NCBI GenBank assembly: GCA_001695595.3 | Contig: MBPM02000047.1 | Coordinates: 62,001-126,000, forward strand | DNA: 64,000 bases | Origin: Plasmopara viticola | Taxonomy: Eukaryota > Oomycota > Peronosporomycetes > Peronosporales > Peronosporaceae | Direction of reading: 5' to 3' | Part shown: positions 29,991 through 41,469 of the stretch, in pieces | Numbering within the stretch: position 1 is the stretch's first letter | Layout: every line of letters starts with the position of its first letter | Translations under genes and position numbers: made by a program | Notes under the pieces: generated by a model | What the model saw: only the letters and a program-made list of their open reading frames with translations | Told to the model about the DNA's origin: nothing | Database searches by the model: none

Positions 29991-32900
29991 ATGGCTTCCG
30001 CCCAAGATGCGCGTCCTTCCGATTCCTGCTGCATTTGCATGAGCGTGGAAGACGAGCAGGGGACACTTCTTGTTCAATGCGCATGCTGTGCCATTCGTGT
30101 CCATGTCAAATGCTACGGTGTGAGTATCGTGGGCACTGATGCGTCGTCATGGCTCTGTCAAGCGTGTGAGTCCGCTGCGTTGGCTCCATCGCCACGTCCG
30201 ACGCCGCAGTGCGCCGTGTGTCCCATTGCAGGTGGTGCATTGCGGCTCACTGACCAGTGCGATGTGTGGTGCCATGTATTGTGTATTAATTGGATCCCAG
30301 AGCTCTATCACAGCTTGACCGGTGGCATGGACGAAGCCGTGCACATTGCGCTACTGGACAAAAGCCGCAGTACCTTGCGCTGTCTCATCTGTGGCCTCCG
30401 TGGTGGCTGCATACAATGCGTGAGTGGACGCTGCGCCAAGGCTTTTCACGTGCTGTGTGCGTTCCGTGCACCCTCGAGTCTCCTCTTTACTGGCTACAAT
30501 GCACAGAATCAACAGGTCTATCACTGCAAGACGCACTTGGCCGACGTGGACACCACTAAGTACGAAATGGTTGACAATTCTTGGCGGGCACTACCCGAAG
30601 TCCAGCAATATCTCGAGGAACATCCACGGACGTCCGACCCAAAGTGTCGCTTTTGTGGGAATAAAGTGACGTTGCCAAATAAAGATGGACACGAAATGCA
30701 GTGTTTGCTCGGATGGAAAGCACGCTTGGATGCTCACAAGAGGAAGCAAGAGCTGCATCGTTTAGGCGTGAAAGCGGTTGAGATTTCCTACGTGCTTCAT
30801 GACAAGGCACCACTTAAGAGACTAGGCGGCAAGAGTAAAAGTTCCAGCAGTCCCAGTGCACGGAGGAACACCCGAGATGGACAGGAGAGAAGGAAGCGAC
30901 AGGAAGTGCCGATGCGGCCATGTCCCGAGTGTCACGAAGAGGTGAAAGAGACGTTGATGATGGGGCATTTGAGGAATACGTGTGCCAAGCGAAGACATGC
31001 CATGAAACGTAAAATGCCACACCGCAATGGTGTGCACGAAGACGTTGAGGGGGCGGATTTGACAGATGTTTTGTTTGCGTCTTGGCCTGGACAGAATAGT
31101 GGTGCCCCAATGGACGCGACGCACTTGTGGAAGGTGGTCGAACGATCTTTCTACAATAGCAGTGTGTTGGAGAAAAAACGGATGGGACAAGTGTCAAAGA
31201 GTGTGTGTGGTGTCAAGTTGGAAGATTTAGCAAAAGCAGCACGTCGACGGCCTTTGCAGGCGTCAGAGATTCATTGCCGGGATACCATGCGCTTGGAACG
31301 AAGTGCCGAGGACCCGACGCAGACACTAGTGTTAACGAAATGTACGCACAAGTGCGATTTCTTGATGCGAGCTAGTAATTGCCGATGTTTCAGCGATTTG
31401 TCCGCCAAACCTATGATTGAAATTCGCCCTAATTTCGAGAATAGTCAAATCACGGAATTTGAGACCAAGATTGTTCCCGACGATGCAGAAGCGAAGATAA
31501 GGATTCAGTTCACGAGCGGAAATCATACGACTGTTGAGTGTAGATACTCGATGCGTGTTGCGCGGGACGCCGAGATAATGAACCAGCATGCAGCCGAAAA
31601 TGGAACGTTTGCGACTATTTTTCAGCATGATGCCATGTCGACATTGACTGGATTTGATATGCAAACAAAAAAGGTTTCGTTGGCGAACGACGATAAGTTG
31701 TATATCTCTCTCGATTCTTATAGTGACGTAGAAAACGTTTCCGTGAATAGGAATTTAGAGACGTCGCCTCAAGCGCTGACTGTTCTTACGACACCTGTCG
31801 ATAGCTCACTGAATGATGAGCTTACACCTGCGATCAATCTTCTTATGGAACATCATAAAGACAAGACTGAGCGAAATCGTTACCGTATTCGTATGTTGTA
31901 TAAAAAGTTGCAAAGCGAAGAAAGTCAAGAGAGCAAGTTTCGGCTACTAGCACAGATGACTGACTTTCACTATGCTGAATTTGCGGCGTGGAAACGACTT
32001 TGTATCAGTCTGGTAACCGGATATACAATTGAAGGAGAAGAAAGTGGCGATAGTGACGAGCATGTAGAGTTTAGTGAAGACGAGGACGACACGGTAGATG
32101 ATGGAACGTGCGTCGTGTGTTTCGATGGCCAGTCCCCCGAAACAAACCCCATCATTTTCTGTGATCGCTGCGAGCTTGCAGTTCACCAGCGGTGCTACGG
32201 AATCGCCAAGGTGCCTAGCAGTGAATTTATCTGCGATCGATGTCGAGCCACACACGAAGGACTCGATCCGGCTACGGATGTATTTTGTCAACTCTGTTCG
32301 CTAAGTGACGGCGCGTTCAAACGTACCGTGGATGGCAAGTGGGTGCACATTGTGTGTGCGTTATGGTGTCCAAACGTCTGGATTGGAAACTTGTGCAAGC
32401 TGTCGGACATTAGTCTCGTGGGGTCGTCACGCCGACCTCGTTTCTTGAATTCAGACGAAGAAATTGACACACGGGTTGCTCAAGCTTTAGGTAGACCCCA
32501 CAGTGCTCCTCGACATGATGCAATTCAGACTATAGAAATGGGAAGTCTATGTGTGCACTGTCGAGTCGCGTGTGGCCGTACGATTCAGTGTTGCCATATC
32601 GGGTGCTCTACGTCGTTCCATCCACTTTGTGGATGGTTTCACGGGCTTCCTCTGACAGTCTCCCTTCGAGACGAGCGATATTTGTACGCCGGTGGGGGAG
32701 CAGGTTTGCACTTTCAATTGTTCTGTTCGAGTCATTTACCTCAGGACTTTTCCATCGCGGAACAACTTGCGCAGCGACGACGGCGAGCGCGATTTCGTAT
32801 CGACTCGTACTTTGTCATGCGCAACAAAGACAACTACAGTAGAGGCGTGAAAAAGCATGCCGATGATGAGTCGTCCTTGTTGTCTGGATCGATCGTCCAA

Positions 32901-34403
32901 GCCTTGTTGTCGGCAGAAAAGAAGGTCTTGGCAAACGAAGGCGACCCTGATTCAACCGATTGGACAGATATGACGGTCTGCTCGGCGTGCTTTGAGTACT
33001 GCGCACCGATCGTTGGCAAGCTTACGGACGTCAACCTGCTGCACCGAAGGCAATTTATGATTCGCTGTCAGTATTGCAACGTTTACATCCATCCCGAGTG
33101 CTGCATATCCGACATTGGATCGTCCACCTCGATATTCAAAAGCAATTGGATCTGCGAGCGATGTACGCAAACAGGAGGTCACGACGTACCAGGATGCATC
33201 ATTTGTGCCAAAGCTACCGATTACTTGATGCCATGCGTTGATCCTCCTACCGCAGTCACTCAGCCGAATGGGAAGACTCTTTCAAGCTCAAAACTAGCAT
33301 CGAATGGAGGGCAGCATGCTTGGCTGCAAGCACATCAAAGTATACAGCGACAACAGCAAGAATTGATGCACTTAGATAGGAGCAGACATGCTGGAGGAAA
33401 GACGTCCAATTCTGCGTCAAGCCGATGGATTCACGTCTACTGCTGCAAGTGGCAGAAAGCGAAGACGATTAGGCGGCACCACATGCTCTGTGCGTACGTG
33501 CCTCCTCTCAAGTCGGATAGTGGGGCCTCCCGATGCGAATTTTGCGATCAAAAGAAGGGGGTGCTTGCAACTTGCACGCACTGTCCTCGTCGCTTCCATC
33601 CGATTTGTGCCGCGCAAAAGAAACTTTATTGCGCTCGTTCGAATCGCACTGAGTGGAAGTTTTATTGTGAAAATCATCCACCACCCGATGCTGTGTTCGA
33701 TGCAAATCGCCAGTCTTGGATCACACAGGAAATTTTGGGCCAACTACAGGATTTGCGGCGGTCGCTTGAGCGTGGACGAATGTTGCTGGAAATGGCCCGT
33801 CAACGAGATCGACAACACAAACGGATGCTGATGTTTTGTAAGCTGCCGCTCATGGAAACGTCCATTAATGTGGTGCTCAAAAAGCGGCCAAGTTCGTTGA
33901 TGAAGGACATTTATCAAAGTTTTACAGGACAGAATTTGACGGATGTACCCCATCGTCCTAGAGCAGCACCGCCACAGAATTCACGTAGCCGCACTCGAAT
34001 TAGTCCGCGTGCTGTGGCTGATGAGCGACCTTCTAGAGTAGCGAAGCGCTCGGCTTTGCATCCGCCAACTACTCGAGAACGAAGTTCTAAGCGTCAAAGA
34101 ACACGAAGTGATTCTGACGAATCGAATTGTAGTGAGCACAATGCACGACGAAGCTCGCGGCGAACGTCTTTACGCTTTGATCAAGAGGGTCTGAACAATG
34201 AGGATGAAGAGAGTGAAAAAGACGAAGTAGAGACTTTTGAAATGATGTGGGCAAATCTTGCGGTTCCTGAAGATTCTGATGGATTTGATTTTGTCGTCGC
34301 GGAGCATTTTCCTGAATTGGTGGTGCGTTTCTTCGTTCATTTGATTGACAAGGAGGATCGTGGTGTATTTGCTAACGTGATTCTATTTTGCTTACAGGAT
34401 TAA
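29991..34403 (+). CDS. Multi-PHD-finger chromatin protein, three PHD-ePHD cassettes
   Basis: A nuclear histone-reader type protein of about 1,445 aa after splicing. Cassette 1: PHD at residues about 13-58 (CCICMSVEDEQG...WLCQAC), then an extended PHD to about 185 (CAVCPIAGGALR, CLICGLRGGCIQC). Two small CxxC..H..C fingers follow (CRFCGNKV near 223; CPECHEEV near 311). Cassette 2: PHD 706-755 (CVVCFDGQ...FICDRC) and ePHD about 766-915 (CQLCSLSDGAFKRT, WVHIVCALWCP). Cassette 3: PHD about 997-1062 (CSACFEYC) and ePHD about 1070-1224 (CIICAKATDYL, CEFCDQKKGVLATC). A short coiled segment (LRRSLERGRMLLEMARQR) and a basic then acidic tail end the protein. A 75-nt intron (34323-34397, GTGCGT...TTACAG) near the 3' end has no stop; splicing gives FPELVD as the C terminus. 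Cassettes 2 and 3 recall JADE/BRPF and trithorax proteins. No SET or acetyltransferase domain seen. Confidence 0.92.
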   Translation: MASAQDARPSDSCCICMSVEDEQGTLLVQCACCAIRVHVKCYGVSIVGTDASSWLCQACESAALAPSPRPTPQCAVCPIAGGALRLTDQCDVWCHVLCINWIPELYHSLTGGMDEAVHIALLDKSRSTLRCLICGLRGGCIQCVSGRCAKAFHVLCAFRAPSSLLFTGYNAQNQQVYHCKTHLADVDTTKYEMVDNSWRALPEVQQYLEEHPRTSDPKCRFCGNKVTLPNKDGHEMQCLLGWKARLDAHKRKQELHRLGVKAVEISYVLHDKAPLKRLGGKSKSSSSPSARRNTRDGQERRKRQEVPMRPCPECHEEVKETLMMGHLRNTCAKRRHAMKRKMPHRNGVHEDVEGADLTDVLFASWPGQNSGAPMDATHLWKVVERSFYNSSVLEKKRMGQVSKSVCGVKLEDLAKAARRRPLQASEIHCRDTMRLERSAEDPTQTLVLTKCTHKCDFLMRASNCRCFSDLSAKPMIEIRPNFENSQITEFETKIVPDDAEAKIRIQFTSGNHTTVECRYSMRVARDAEIMNQHAAENGTFATIFQHDAMSTLTGFDMQTKKVSLANDDKLYISLDSYSDVENVSVNRNLETSPQALTVLTTPVDSSLNDELTPAINLLMEHHKDKTERNRYRIRMLYKKLQSEESQESKFRLLAQMTDFHYAEFAAWKRLCISLVTGYTIEGEESGDSDEHVEFSEDEDDTVDDGTCVVCFDGQSPETNPIIFCDRCELAVHQRCYGIAKVPSSEFICDRCRATHEGLDPATDVFCQLCSLSDGAFKRTVDGKWVHIVCALWCPNVWIGNLCKLSDISLVGSSRRPRFLNSDEEIDTRVAQALGRPHSAPRHDAIQTIEMGSLCVHCRVACGRTIQCCHIGCSTSFHPLCGWFHGLPLTVSLRDERYLYAGGGAGLHFQLFCSSHLPQDFSIAEQLAQRRRRARFRIDSYFVMRNKDNYSRGVKKHADDESSLLSGSIVQALLSAEKKVLANEGDPDSTDWTDMTVCSACFEYCAPIVGKLTDVNLLHRRQFMIRCQYCNVYIHPECCISDIGSSTSIFKSNWICERCTQTGGHDVPGCIICAKATDYLMPCVDPPTAVTQPNGKTLSSSKLASNGGQHAWLQAHQSIQRQQQELMHLDRSRHAGGKTSNSASSRWIHVYCCKWQKAKTIRRHHMLCAYVPPLKSDSGASRCEFCDQKKGVLATCTHCPRRFHPICAAQKKLYCARSNRTEWKFYCENHPPPDAVFDANRQSWITQEILGQLQDLRRSLERGRMLLEMARQRDRQHKRMLMFCKLPLMETSINVVLKKRPSSLMKDIYQSFTGQNLTDVPHRPRAAPPQNSRSRTRISPRAVADERPSRVAKRSALHPPTTRERSSKRQRTRSDSDESNCSEHNARRSSRRTSLRFDQEGLNNEDEESEKDEVETFEMMWANLAVPEDSDGFDFVVAEHFPELVVRFFVHLIDKEDRGVFANVILFCLQD

Positions 34404-37400
34404 GCGGATAAGAGTTATGGTAGTAAGTAAATAGCAGTGTGACCGAAATGGTCACTATACTTTAGAGGAGATGATGTTATGTTCTTTTAGTACTAGTAAA
34501 ATGAAAGGGAGAACAGGCAAGGCAATATATTTAAGCTGAAGTGCTTAGCACTTTAACAAACGTACAAGCACATGTGATCCATTGCCATCGATTGCTAGTG
34601 GACGCACTATAAAGTAATTGTGACCGACATTAAAGCTTGATTTGAACGTACTTACATACCAGCTCTAAGTCATGGTTCCATTTCATAATCTCGGGTTTGG
34701 TTTTGTCGAGCACAATCCCGCAAGATCTTGCTATCACAACAGTACTTGCTAACCATAATCACGCATGCAAGTGCTTTGACACCAGAACTAGATTTTGCCT
34801 GCAAGATTCTAGTATTTTTGCTATATAATGTGCTACAGAATTAATTCAGAATGTGCACTTTGTTGTCTACGTGCTTAAAATCTCGTTCACGACGTAGCTT
34901 CGAAAAGTCAAGCATTGTACTCGACTTTTGAGCGCACTTGCCTTTTCCTTGACCACTTATGAGCATTCTAAATACTTCGTCTTCTTCTCTAGGCATTGAG
35001 AGGTCGCGTTTTGTAAATCAACATTCATAACGATGCTACCTCAATCGGAATCGAGAGGTTGGCCGCTTGATTTTAGCATTTTCACCAGCGATAGAGATTC
35101 ATTTTAAATGTAAACTTGGCATCTATTTTCACCGGCTGACAGATTACATCGTCAATAGAGCTTGTATTCCAGCTTACGTGGGTCAAGTTATTTTCGGGTC
35201 CGCATCAGCAAACACGATGGTTTTTTTCGGCTTGTTATCAGCGCGAAAATGTTGTCACGCAAATTTTGAAATTCATCTTGCCATTATGTCGGGACAAGCG
35301 AGACGTATAACCCGTCTTCCTCAAAGATGCGTGCCGCAAAGAGCTTGACCCCTGAAGGTGCACCCGGAAGTTTATGAGCATTTAATGACTTCTAGACTTT
35401 AAATGTGGACAAAGAAATTCTGTTTGACCGTTATAGTTGGAGCGAGATGACTTGCTAACGACCTCTTTTACCTAGCTGTAGAACATGACCGATGGTATAG
35501 TCGAAAGCGTCACAAACTACGATACCAGAGTTTTCACGTCGGCAAAACCGAGACTGGTGTCTGCACAAGATGTTTTCCAATTGAACCAAAAAAAATCGGA
35601 GCTCTTATTGAAGCACTTTCAGTGCCCTTTTCTTGAATTGACCGGACATAGTTTTGCGAGACTTCCATGGTTAGCATTGTGCGCATTTGGCTAGGTCTAG
35701 TCGCTTCCAAAAATTATTTTTTAGCGTTGTTCAGGCCAATTTGATACTGAAAACATTTCTATAAGGGTCTGTTTAAGCCCTAACGGCTTCTGTAGCAGCC
35801 AAGGATAAATATTTTGTCTACCATAGAGACCCTTTTTATCACTGTTAGCACACAGTTCTTTGGCACTTATGACCATAGGTATCGTGGATAAGCATCTAGC
35901 ATCCTTCAAATGGGCTATGAGCGAATATGTCGTCAACATCTACATGAGTGAAAGTTTGAAATGTTCAGAGAATTGTCTGACCAAACTATCAGATCTCACA
36001 ACGGCCCTTGTGACATTACTAGCAAATTCCACAGCATACCGCCAGGCGTTTTTGCCGCTCCAAAGGGTATGTCCGATTCCCGTATTCGTATTTGATACCG
36101 AAACCAGCGCACTGTACAACAAAAACCCGTACATATTGTTAGGCAATTTTTTTTTAGTTTTTAGCGGCAATTGCGCAGCGTTACCTGCATAATTTGACTG
36201 AATTTATTTGGAAGCCAGTCGCCACTTTCCTTTCGATCATTGGTGGCGAGTGCGGAGATTTAGATCTCCGTATTCGTCTGTCCAGCAAAGATGGCACCAA
36301 TGATTTTGCAGAATTCTCCTAGCGAAAAATTTATCTGATGAATCAGTATTTCTTGTCTAAGCCGGAGTCAATCTTGTGCTGTTCTTCTCAATCTTGAGCG
36401 AGCTTTGACAATAGGTTTATTGGTACTGTTTCTGACTATTCTTTTAGCAAAAAGTTAGACAAACCTTGGATTATCTCAGGAATTTGATATCAAGGCGCAG
36501 CGTACGCTACCTATAAGGCATGACCAATACAATTTCGTCGATTCTAAAGACTAAGATCCATTCCCTAAGAAAACACTCGGATACAATTTCGGCTTAAAAA
36601 TCTGCCAGTATATATGTAGTTTCGAGTTCTCCGAAATTAAAAGAGTTCTGACACTTCTGGCAGTGCCTACAATTTTAGATGCTATCGAAGCCCACACACT
36701 AAGACTAACTATCTCTAGCGTAGGATACTGGTTGATAGCTGACCCCTCTCGGGACCAAGTTTCGTACCCCTCATTGTTACAGGGCTTAGTCGGTCAGTAG
36801 GGCATCCAGCCCACCCAACCGTTGCACACCCATTTGAGGAGGGGTGGCAGAGCAGTCACACTTTTGAGTGTGATCGCTTTTCCACTTTAGTGACCAGTCT
36901 CCAGCTGCCTTGATTTGAAACCTATTAGTATCGAAATAGGTACAGTACAATCCAGTCCCGGCGAGCGACTAACCACACTCGAGCTACAGTGTCGATAGTG
37001 CCTCGCACCTGCCTAGTCAAGCGAACACGCAAGTCTCATTGACTTAAGTCTTTTTGTCAATCGAGGTGTCGCTCGTGACAAAGATAATTTTGCATCTTGT
37101 TCCCATCCTTTTCTAGCGAAGCTATGCTACCCGCTTTCGGTCATTCTATTAACCAACCTGTGGTCAATGAAACTGATATGTCTTGCGAACCTATATTTAT
37201 CGCCAAAGGAATATTTTACCCGCAGTTGTAGTATTATGATGGAGCTATCACCTACACTTGGAGTTGAACTTTTTGTGTGGTACTGCCAGTGGAACATGGC
37301 TATCCGCTTCGAAACATCTTAAACACATCCTCACATCTTTAGCTCGAGCGAATACTCGTGCCTTTGACCCCCCATGTATTTCCTGGGATATAGTCCCCCG

Positions 37401-39155
37401 GATTTTTTTTTAACTATATCAGACGCAATTGAGGATTAGGGGGACTATTTAGAGTGTTGCGCAAAATAGGTCGACTGTCACTTATTGTCTTGCCTCGCTA
37501 ATTGACGAAGACTCGTGTTATTATGAGGATGGTTTACCTAGGAATCAGCTATACTTGTTTATTGCGAATGCAAAATTTGTTTCTGTGCAGTGTTATTTAT
37601 ATCCAAGGTCTATTTAATCGAATGGACCTTTAAAAACAGTCTCAGTCATCCGTCAAATCAAAACTGACTATTGCTCTCTTTAAGATTATCAATAAACGTA
37701 GTTTGTTTTTGCCAACGCAAAAATTGCAGTTAAATCAGATTCTTGTCTTAAACATTTGTGGCAGCTTGTTCCTTCTCGAGAGCTGTCAAACAAAAAAACC
37801 CCTCAAAAGCTTAGTTCATATAGTCTGTATCAACCATACACATACATGACATGAGGGCTTACATTCATCTCGGTGGGGCGCCCCGACCCCGCATTTTCTT
37901 AGCTCTGAGGGCGCGGCTTCTACCAGCAGTCCCTTGATTTCTAAATCGTCGGTCTCTTTTGGTGCAGACATGAATTGCCGCAGCCAGTGATGCTTTGACC
38001 GGCAACGCATCGCGATTGGATCTGAGCCTGCGTGGCAGCGGACGTCACTACTCGGGATGAGCAGCTATCCATTTACGGCTATTTAAAAATTTGGGCCTGG
38101 TTTTGGCTGCACTTCTCTTTAATTGTTCTTTTATCAATGCGGGCTGCACTTTAATCACTTCCGTCCAAAGCAGCTTACTCTTAGTTTATCATGAACATGA
38201 TCACCGTGACTTGCTTACCACAATGATGAGGGCCATCAGCTCGCTGAACTCTTGCATACTCATATATGTTATAAGCTAACCTTTCCTTGCGTGTCGACAA
38301 GAACACGAGAGCGATGGCAGAACTTAGTTCGCCGGAACGATCAATGTTTACAAGTATTCCTTCATGTGCTGTCACACTCCGCCTTAAAAATCAAATTCCA
38401 AGTCCCTTGTTCCGGCTTTCAAGGGACAAGAGTGCGGTCTCCTCGCGCACCTAGTCATCTATGATCAAGACGGCCACTTTATCTAGACGAGAAATTTCGA
38501 TTATGATTTTCTGTAGCTTAATCGCCACCGAACTCTCGACGATGTTTCGTCAGTAAAATAAATTAGCAATTGTTCTTTACGGCGTGGATTGCAAGTTCGA
38601 GCTCAACATTTATAATAAAACCAGACTTGAGAGTGGGCAAAAAAATACTGATTCCGATAGATAGGAACAATAAATTGATAAAGAAAAAAGACTTGAGTAA
38701 ACAGTGCAGTGTAGAGAATCTTTTCGAGCCGAGGAAGTATTGATTGTTATAGGATTAGATATGTGGCCACATTTAGTTGAGCTTGTGGATTTTAAGCCTT
38801 GAAATATTGACTATGCTCGTGGATCTCGACTGCTTTGTCGTGTTCTAGCTCCTTGGTAGCATGAAGTCGTGCAGATAAAGCCGCCTCTTTGGGCCCATGA
38901 GAGCCTGCAAGTTTTCTCAGCCGTTCGAACTGCTCGTCCAATATATGCGGGGAGGTAACTCGGAATCTTTACGATGGTTCTGGCAGTCTTCCTACCCCGT
39001 GAGCGTAGCAATAGCCACAAGTGCTACCAGGTGTGACAGGGTCACAGCTCCTTGTTTAAAGGAGTTGAACGACTGACAACATTTTAAAGACCTTGTTGTA
39101 TAATTCATCTGCTCTTTTCTCAATTTTGAATAGTGACTATTCAAATTCGGCAGGC
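34404..39155. other. Gene-poor block, no supported gene
   Basis: About 4.7 kb. Short frames (35067-35348, 35485-35694, 35860-36192, 37816-38010 minus) match no domain I recognise and have no splice partners. The composition and broken protein-like runs around 35.8-38.5 kb suggest ancient repeats, but no terminal repeats were found. Confidence 0.4.
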
Positions 39156-39500
39156 AGCTCATACTTTTGTTGGGAAAAGGTTGGGGTGACGCCCTCCTTC
39201 CAAGCGCGGGGGCTAAATGCTCGCGCGCTTCGGGCAGGTGCTCTCGGGCATCTGCAGGTCTCTAACGAGTCTCACCCTCGACGCGACGGTCTCCAGCACC
39301 AGGGCGCCACCTGGGCTCTTACCAAGTCAGAGATAAACAAAATAATGGAAGACCCTCACGACCTCGGTGCTGGCTGCACTGCCCGCCGAACGAGACCCGA
39401 CGTATGCGGACACCACTCTATGCCGTACTAGCCAGACTGAGCCTAGCACGTGCATAACTTGGCAACGCGATAACGTAATACATTACATTAGCTCATACTT
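39156..39500 (+). mobile_element. SINE-like retroposon, copy 3, with target-site duplication
   Basis: The body is 39167-39489 (about 323 bp), between 11-bp direct repeats AGCTCATACTT (39156-39166 and 39490-39500). The tail is GTAATACATTACATT, a variant of the AATAC tail of copies 1 and 2. Compared with copy 2, GTGGACTAGCC is shortened to GTACTAGCC near 39424. The insertion ends 150 bp before the ATG of glucose-6-phosphate isomerase, so it sits in or next to that gene's promoter. Confidence 0.87.
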
Positions 39501-39649
39501 CAATGAAGATACCGATAGAAATCCACCCATCCTTCAAGTCTCTTTCAAAAGGGAAGCCAGCTTTTTAACACAAAAGCTCGGCTTAATGTACCGGTTTAGA
39601 ATCCACACTTCAAAACTAGCTACTCAGCTCGCAGACTACCTCCCCACTT

Positions 39650-41323
39650 ATGATTAACGAGACACCCGCTTGGAAGGCTCTGGCCGAGCATGCCACGGAT
39701 ATTAAGGCCATGCACTTGCGTGAGCTCCTAGCGGACGATGCGCGTAACGCTGCCATGCGCACGGAGCAACTCGATATTTATCTCGACTTCTCGCGCCAGA
39801 ATGCCACGTCAAAGACGCTGGACTTGCTATTCGAATTGGCCGAGGCTGCCGGTTTGAAAAGAAAGTTACAGGCCATTGCCTCAGGTGAGCACGTGAACGC
39901 CACAGAGGATCGCGCCGTCATGCACATGGCTCTACGTGCCCCCAAGACAGACAAGATCTTTGTGGATGGTCATGACGTAGTGCCCGACGTGCATGAAGTC
40001 CTCGATGCCATCCGTGTCTTCTCCAATGACGTCCGCAAGGGAAACGTTGTGGGCGCAACGGGAAAACAGTTGAAAAACGTCATTTCTGTCGGAATCGGAG
40101 GCAGCTACCTTGGGCCTGAGTTTGTATTCGAGGCTTTGCGTCACGAATCTGTAGCGAAGGCCGCCGCAGAAGGCCGAAACCTCCGTTTTTTGGCCAACGT
40201 GGATCCCGTGGATGTAGCCCGTGCCACTAGCGGTTTAAATCCCGAGGAAACTCTTGTTGTGATTGTATCGAAGACCTTTACAACCGCAGAGACTATGCTA
40301 AATGCCCGTACGCTACGTAAGTGGCTCGTGGACGACCTGACTAAAAAGGGCAGCAGCAAAGCCGAAGCTGTGGCAAAGCACATGGTAGCGACAAGCTCGG
40401 ACGTGCCGCTTGTCCAACAATTTGGGATTGACCGTGCAAACATCTTTGGCTTTTGGGACTGGGTAGGTGGTCGCTACAGCGTCACGAGCGCTGTTGGCAT
40501 CCTGCCTTTGGCTTTGCAGTACGGCTTTAGCATCGTTGAGCATTTTTTAGCTGGTGCTCACGCCATGGATAAACATTTGTTGGAGACCCCGCTACGTAAT
40601 AACCTACCGGTGATAATGGGTCTCTTTGGGGTTTGGAATGCGTCGTTTTTGGGCCACAGCTCGCGTGCTTTGCTGCCATATTCACAAGCACTGCTGCGTT
40701 TCGCTGCGCACATCCAGCAAGTGGACATGGAAAGCAACGGCAAGCGTGTGAGTATGGAAGGCGTAGATCTTCCTTTTGAGGCGGGCGAAGTGAATTTTGG
40801 CGAACCCGGTACAAACGGCCAGCACTCGTTCTACCAGCTTATCCACCAAGGCCGTGTTGTGCCGTGCGACTTTTTGGGCTTTTGCAAGTCTCAAAACCCC
40901 GTACAGCTGGAAGGTGAGCCCGTTTCGAATCATGACGAGCTCATGTCGAACTTTTTTGCCCAACCGGATGCTCTAGCTCGTGGCAAATCGATTGAGGATT
41001 TGAAGGCCGAGGGTGTGCCTGGAAACTTGCAAAACCATAAACATTTCCCGGGCAACCGTCCATCACTTTCACTGCTCTTTAAAAAGCTGGACGCGTACTC
41101 GACGGGTCAGCTTTTAGCACTGTATGAGCACCGCACGGTCGTTCAAGGTGCTATTTGGGGCCTAAACAGCTTTGATCAGTGGGGTGTGGAGCTCGGAAAG
41201 GTGCTTGCTAAGCAAGTGCGTGCTCAGCTCAATGCGTCACGAACCGAAAATGCTCCTGTCAAAGGCTTTAACAGCGCCACTACTAACATGCTGGAGGCAT
41301 ACTTGGCGTACAAGGAGGACTAG
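39650..41323 (+). CDS. GPI: Glucose-6-phosphate isomerase
   Basis: Interconverts glucose 6-phosphate and fructose 6-phosphate in glycolysis and gluconeogenesis. A single exon of 557 aa, the usual eukaryotic length. Landmarks: [15 protein letters not shown] (substrate phosphate region), [16 protein letters not shown], family signature 1 [15 protein letters not shown] (about residue 270), [15 protein letters not shown] (catalytic His) and signature 2 [12 protein letters not shown] (about residue 506, catalytic Lys). The start [15 protein letters not shown] is the first in-frame ATG after a stop and aligns with family starts. No presequence, so cytosolic. SINE-like copy 3 lies 150 bp upstream. 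Confident. Confidence 0.97.
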   Translation: MINETPAWKALAEHATDIKAMHLRELLADDARNAAMRTEQLDIYLDFSRQNATSKTLDLLFELAEAAGLKRKLQAIASGEHVNATEDRAVMHMALRAPKTDKIFVDGHDVVPDVHEVLDAIRVFSNDVRKGNVVGATGKQLKNVISVGIGGSYLGPEFVFEALRHESVAKAAAEGRNLRFLANVDPVDVARATSGLNPEETLVVIVSKTFTTAETMLNARTLRKWLVDDLTKKGSSKAEAVAKHMVATSSDVPLVQQFGIDRANIFGFWDWVGGRYSVTSAVGILPLALQYGFSIVEHFLAGAHAMDKHLLETPLRNNLPVIMGLFGVWNASFLGHSSRALLPYSQALLRFAAHIQQVDMESNGKRVSMEGVDLPFEAGEVNFGEPGTNGQHSFYQLIHQGRVVPCDFLGFCKSQNPVQLEGEPVSNHDELMSNFFAQPDALARGKSIEDLKAEGVPGNLQNHKHFPGNRPSLSLLFKKLDAYSTGQLLALYEHRTVVQGAIWGLNSFDQWGVELGKVLAKQVRAQLNASRTENAPVKGFNSATTNMLEAYLAYKED

Positions 41324-41469
41324 GTCCTTGCTTACAGCGAATAAATGTTAGCGTGACGCTTTCTGGGACCAATCTTTATCTTTCGTAATTTGCGACTAAA
41401 TTGTAGTTCACACACTAATTTTGCTATGTCAATCCTAAATCTAGCCGTGTTGAAGAACAAGCTGCTACC

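Noticed and set aside
35860..36192. 110-codon ORF in the gene-poor block
   Set aside because: It starts at TTG, has no domain, and no exon partners; treated as chance or repeat remnant.
36740..37060. Possible LTR of another retrotransposon
   Set aside because: The sequence is richer in GC and repeat-like but I found no second copy in the window.
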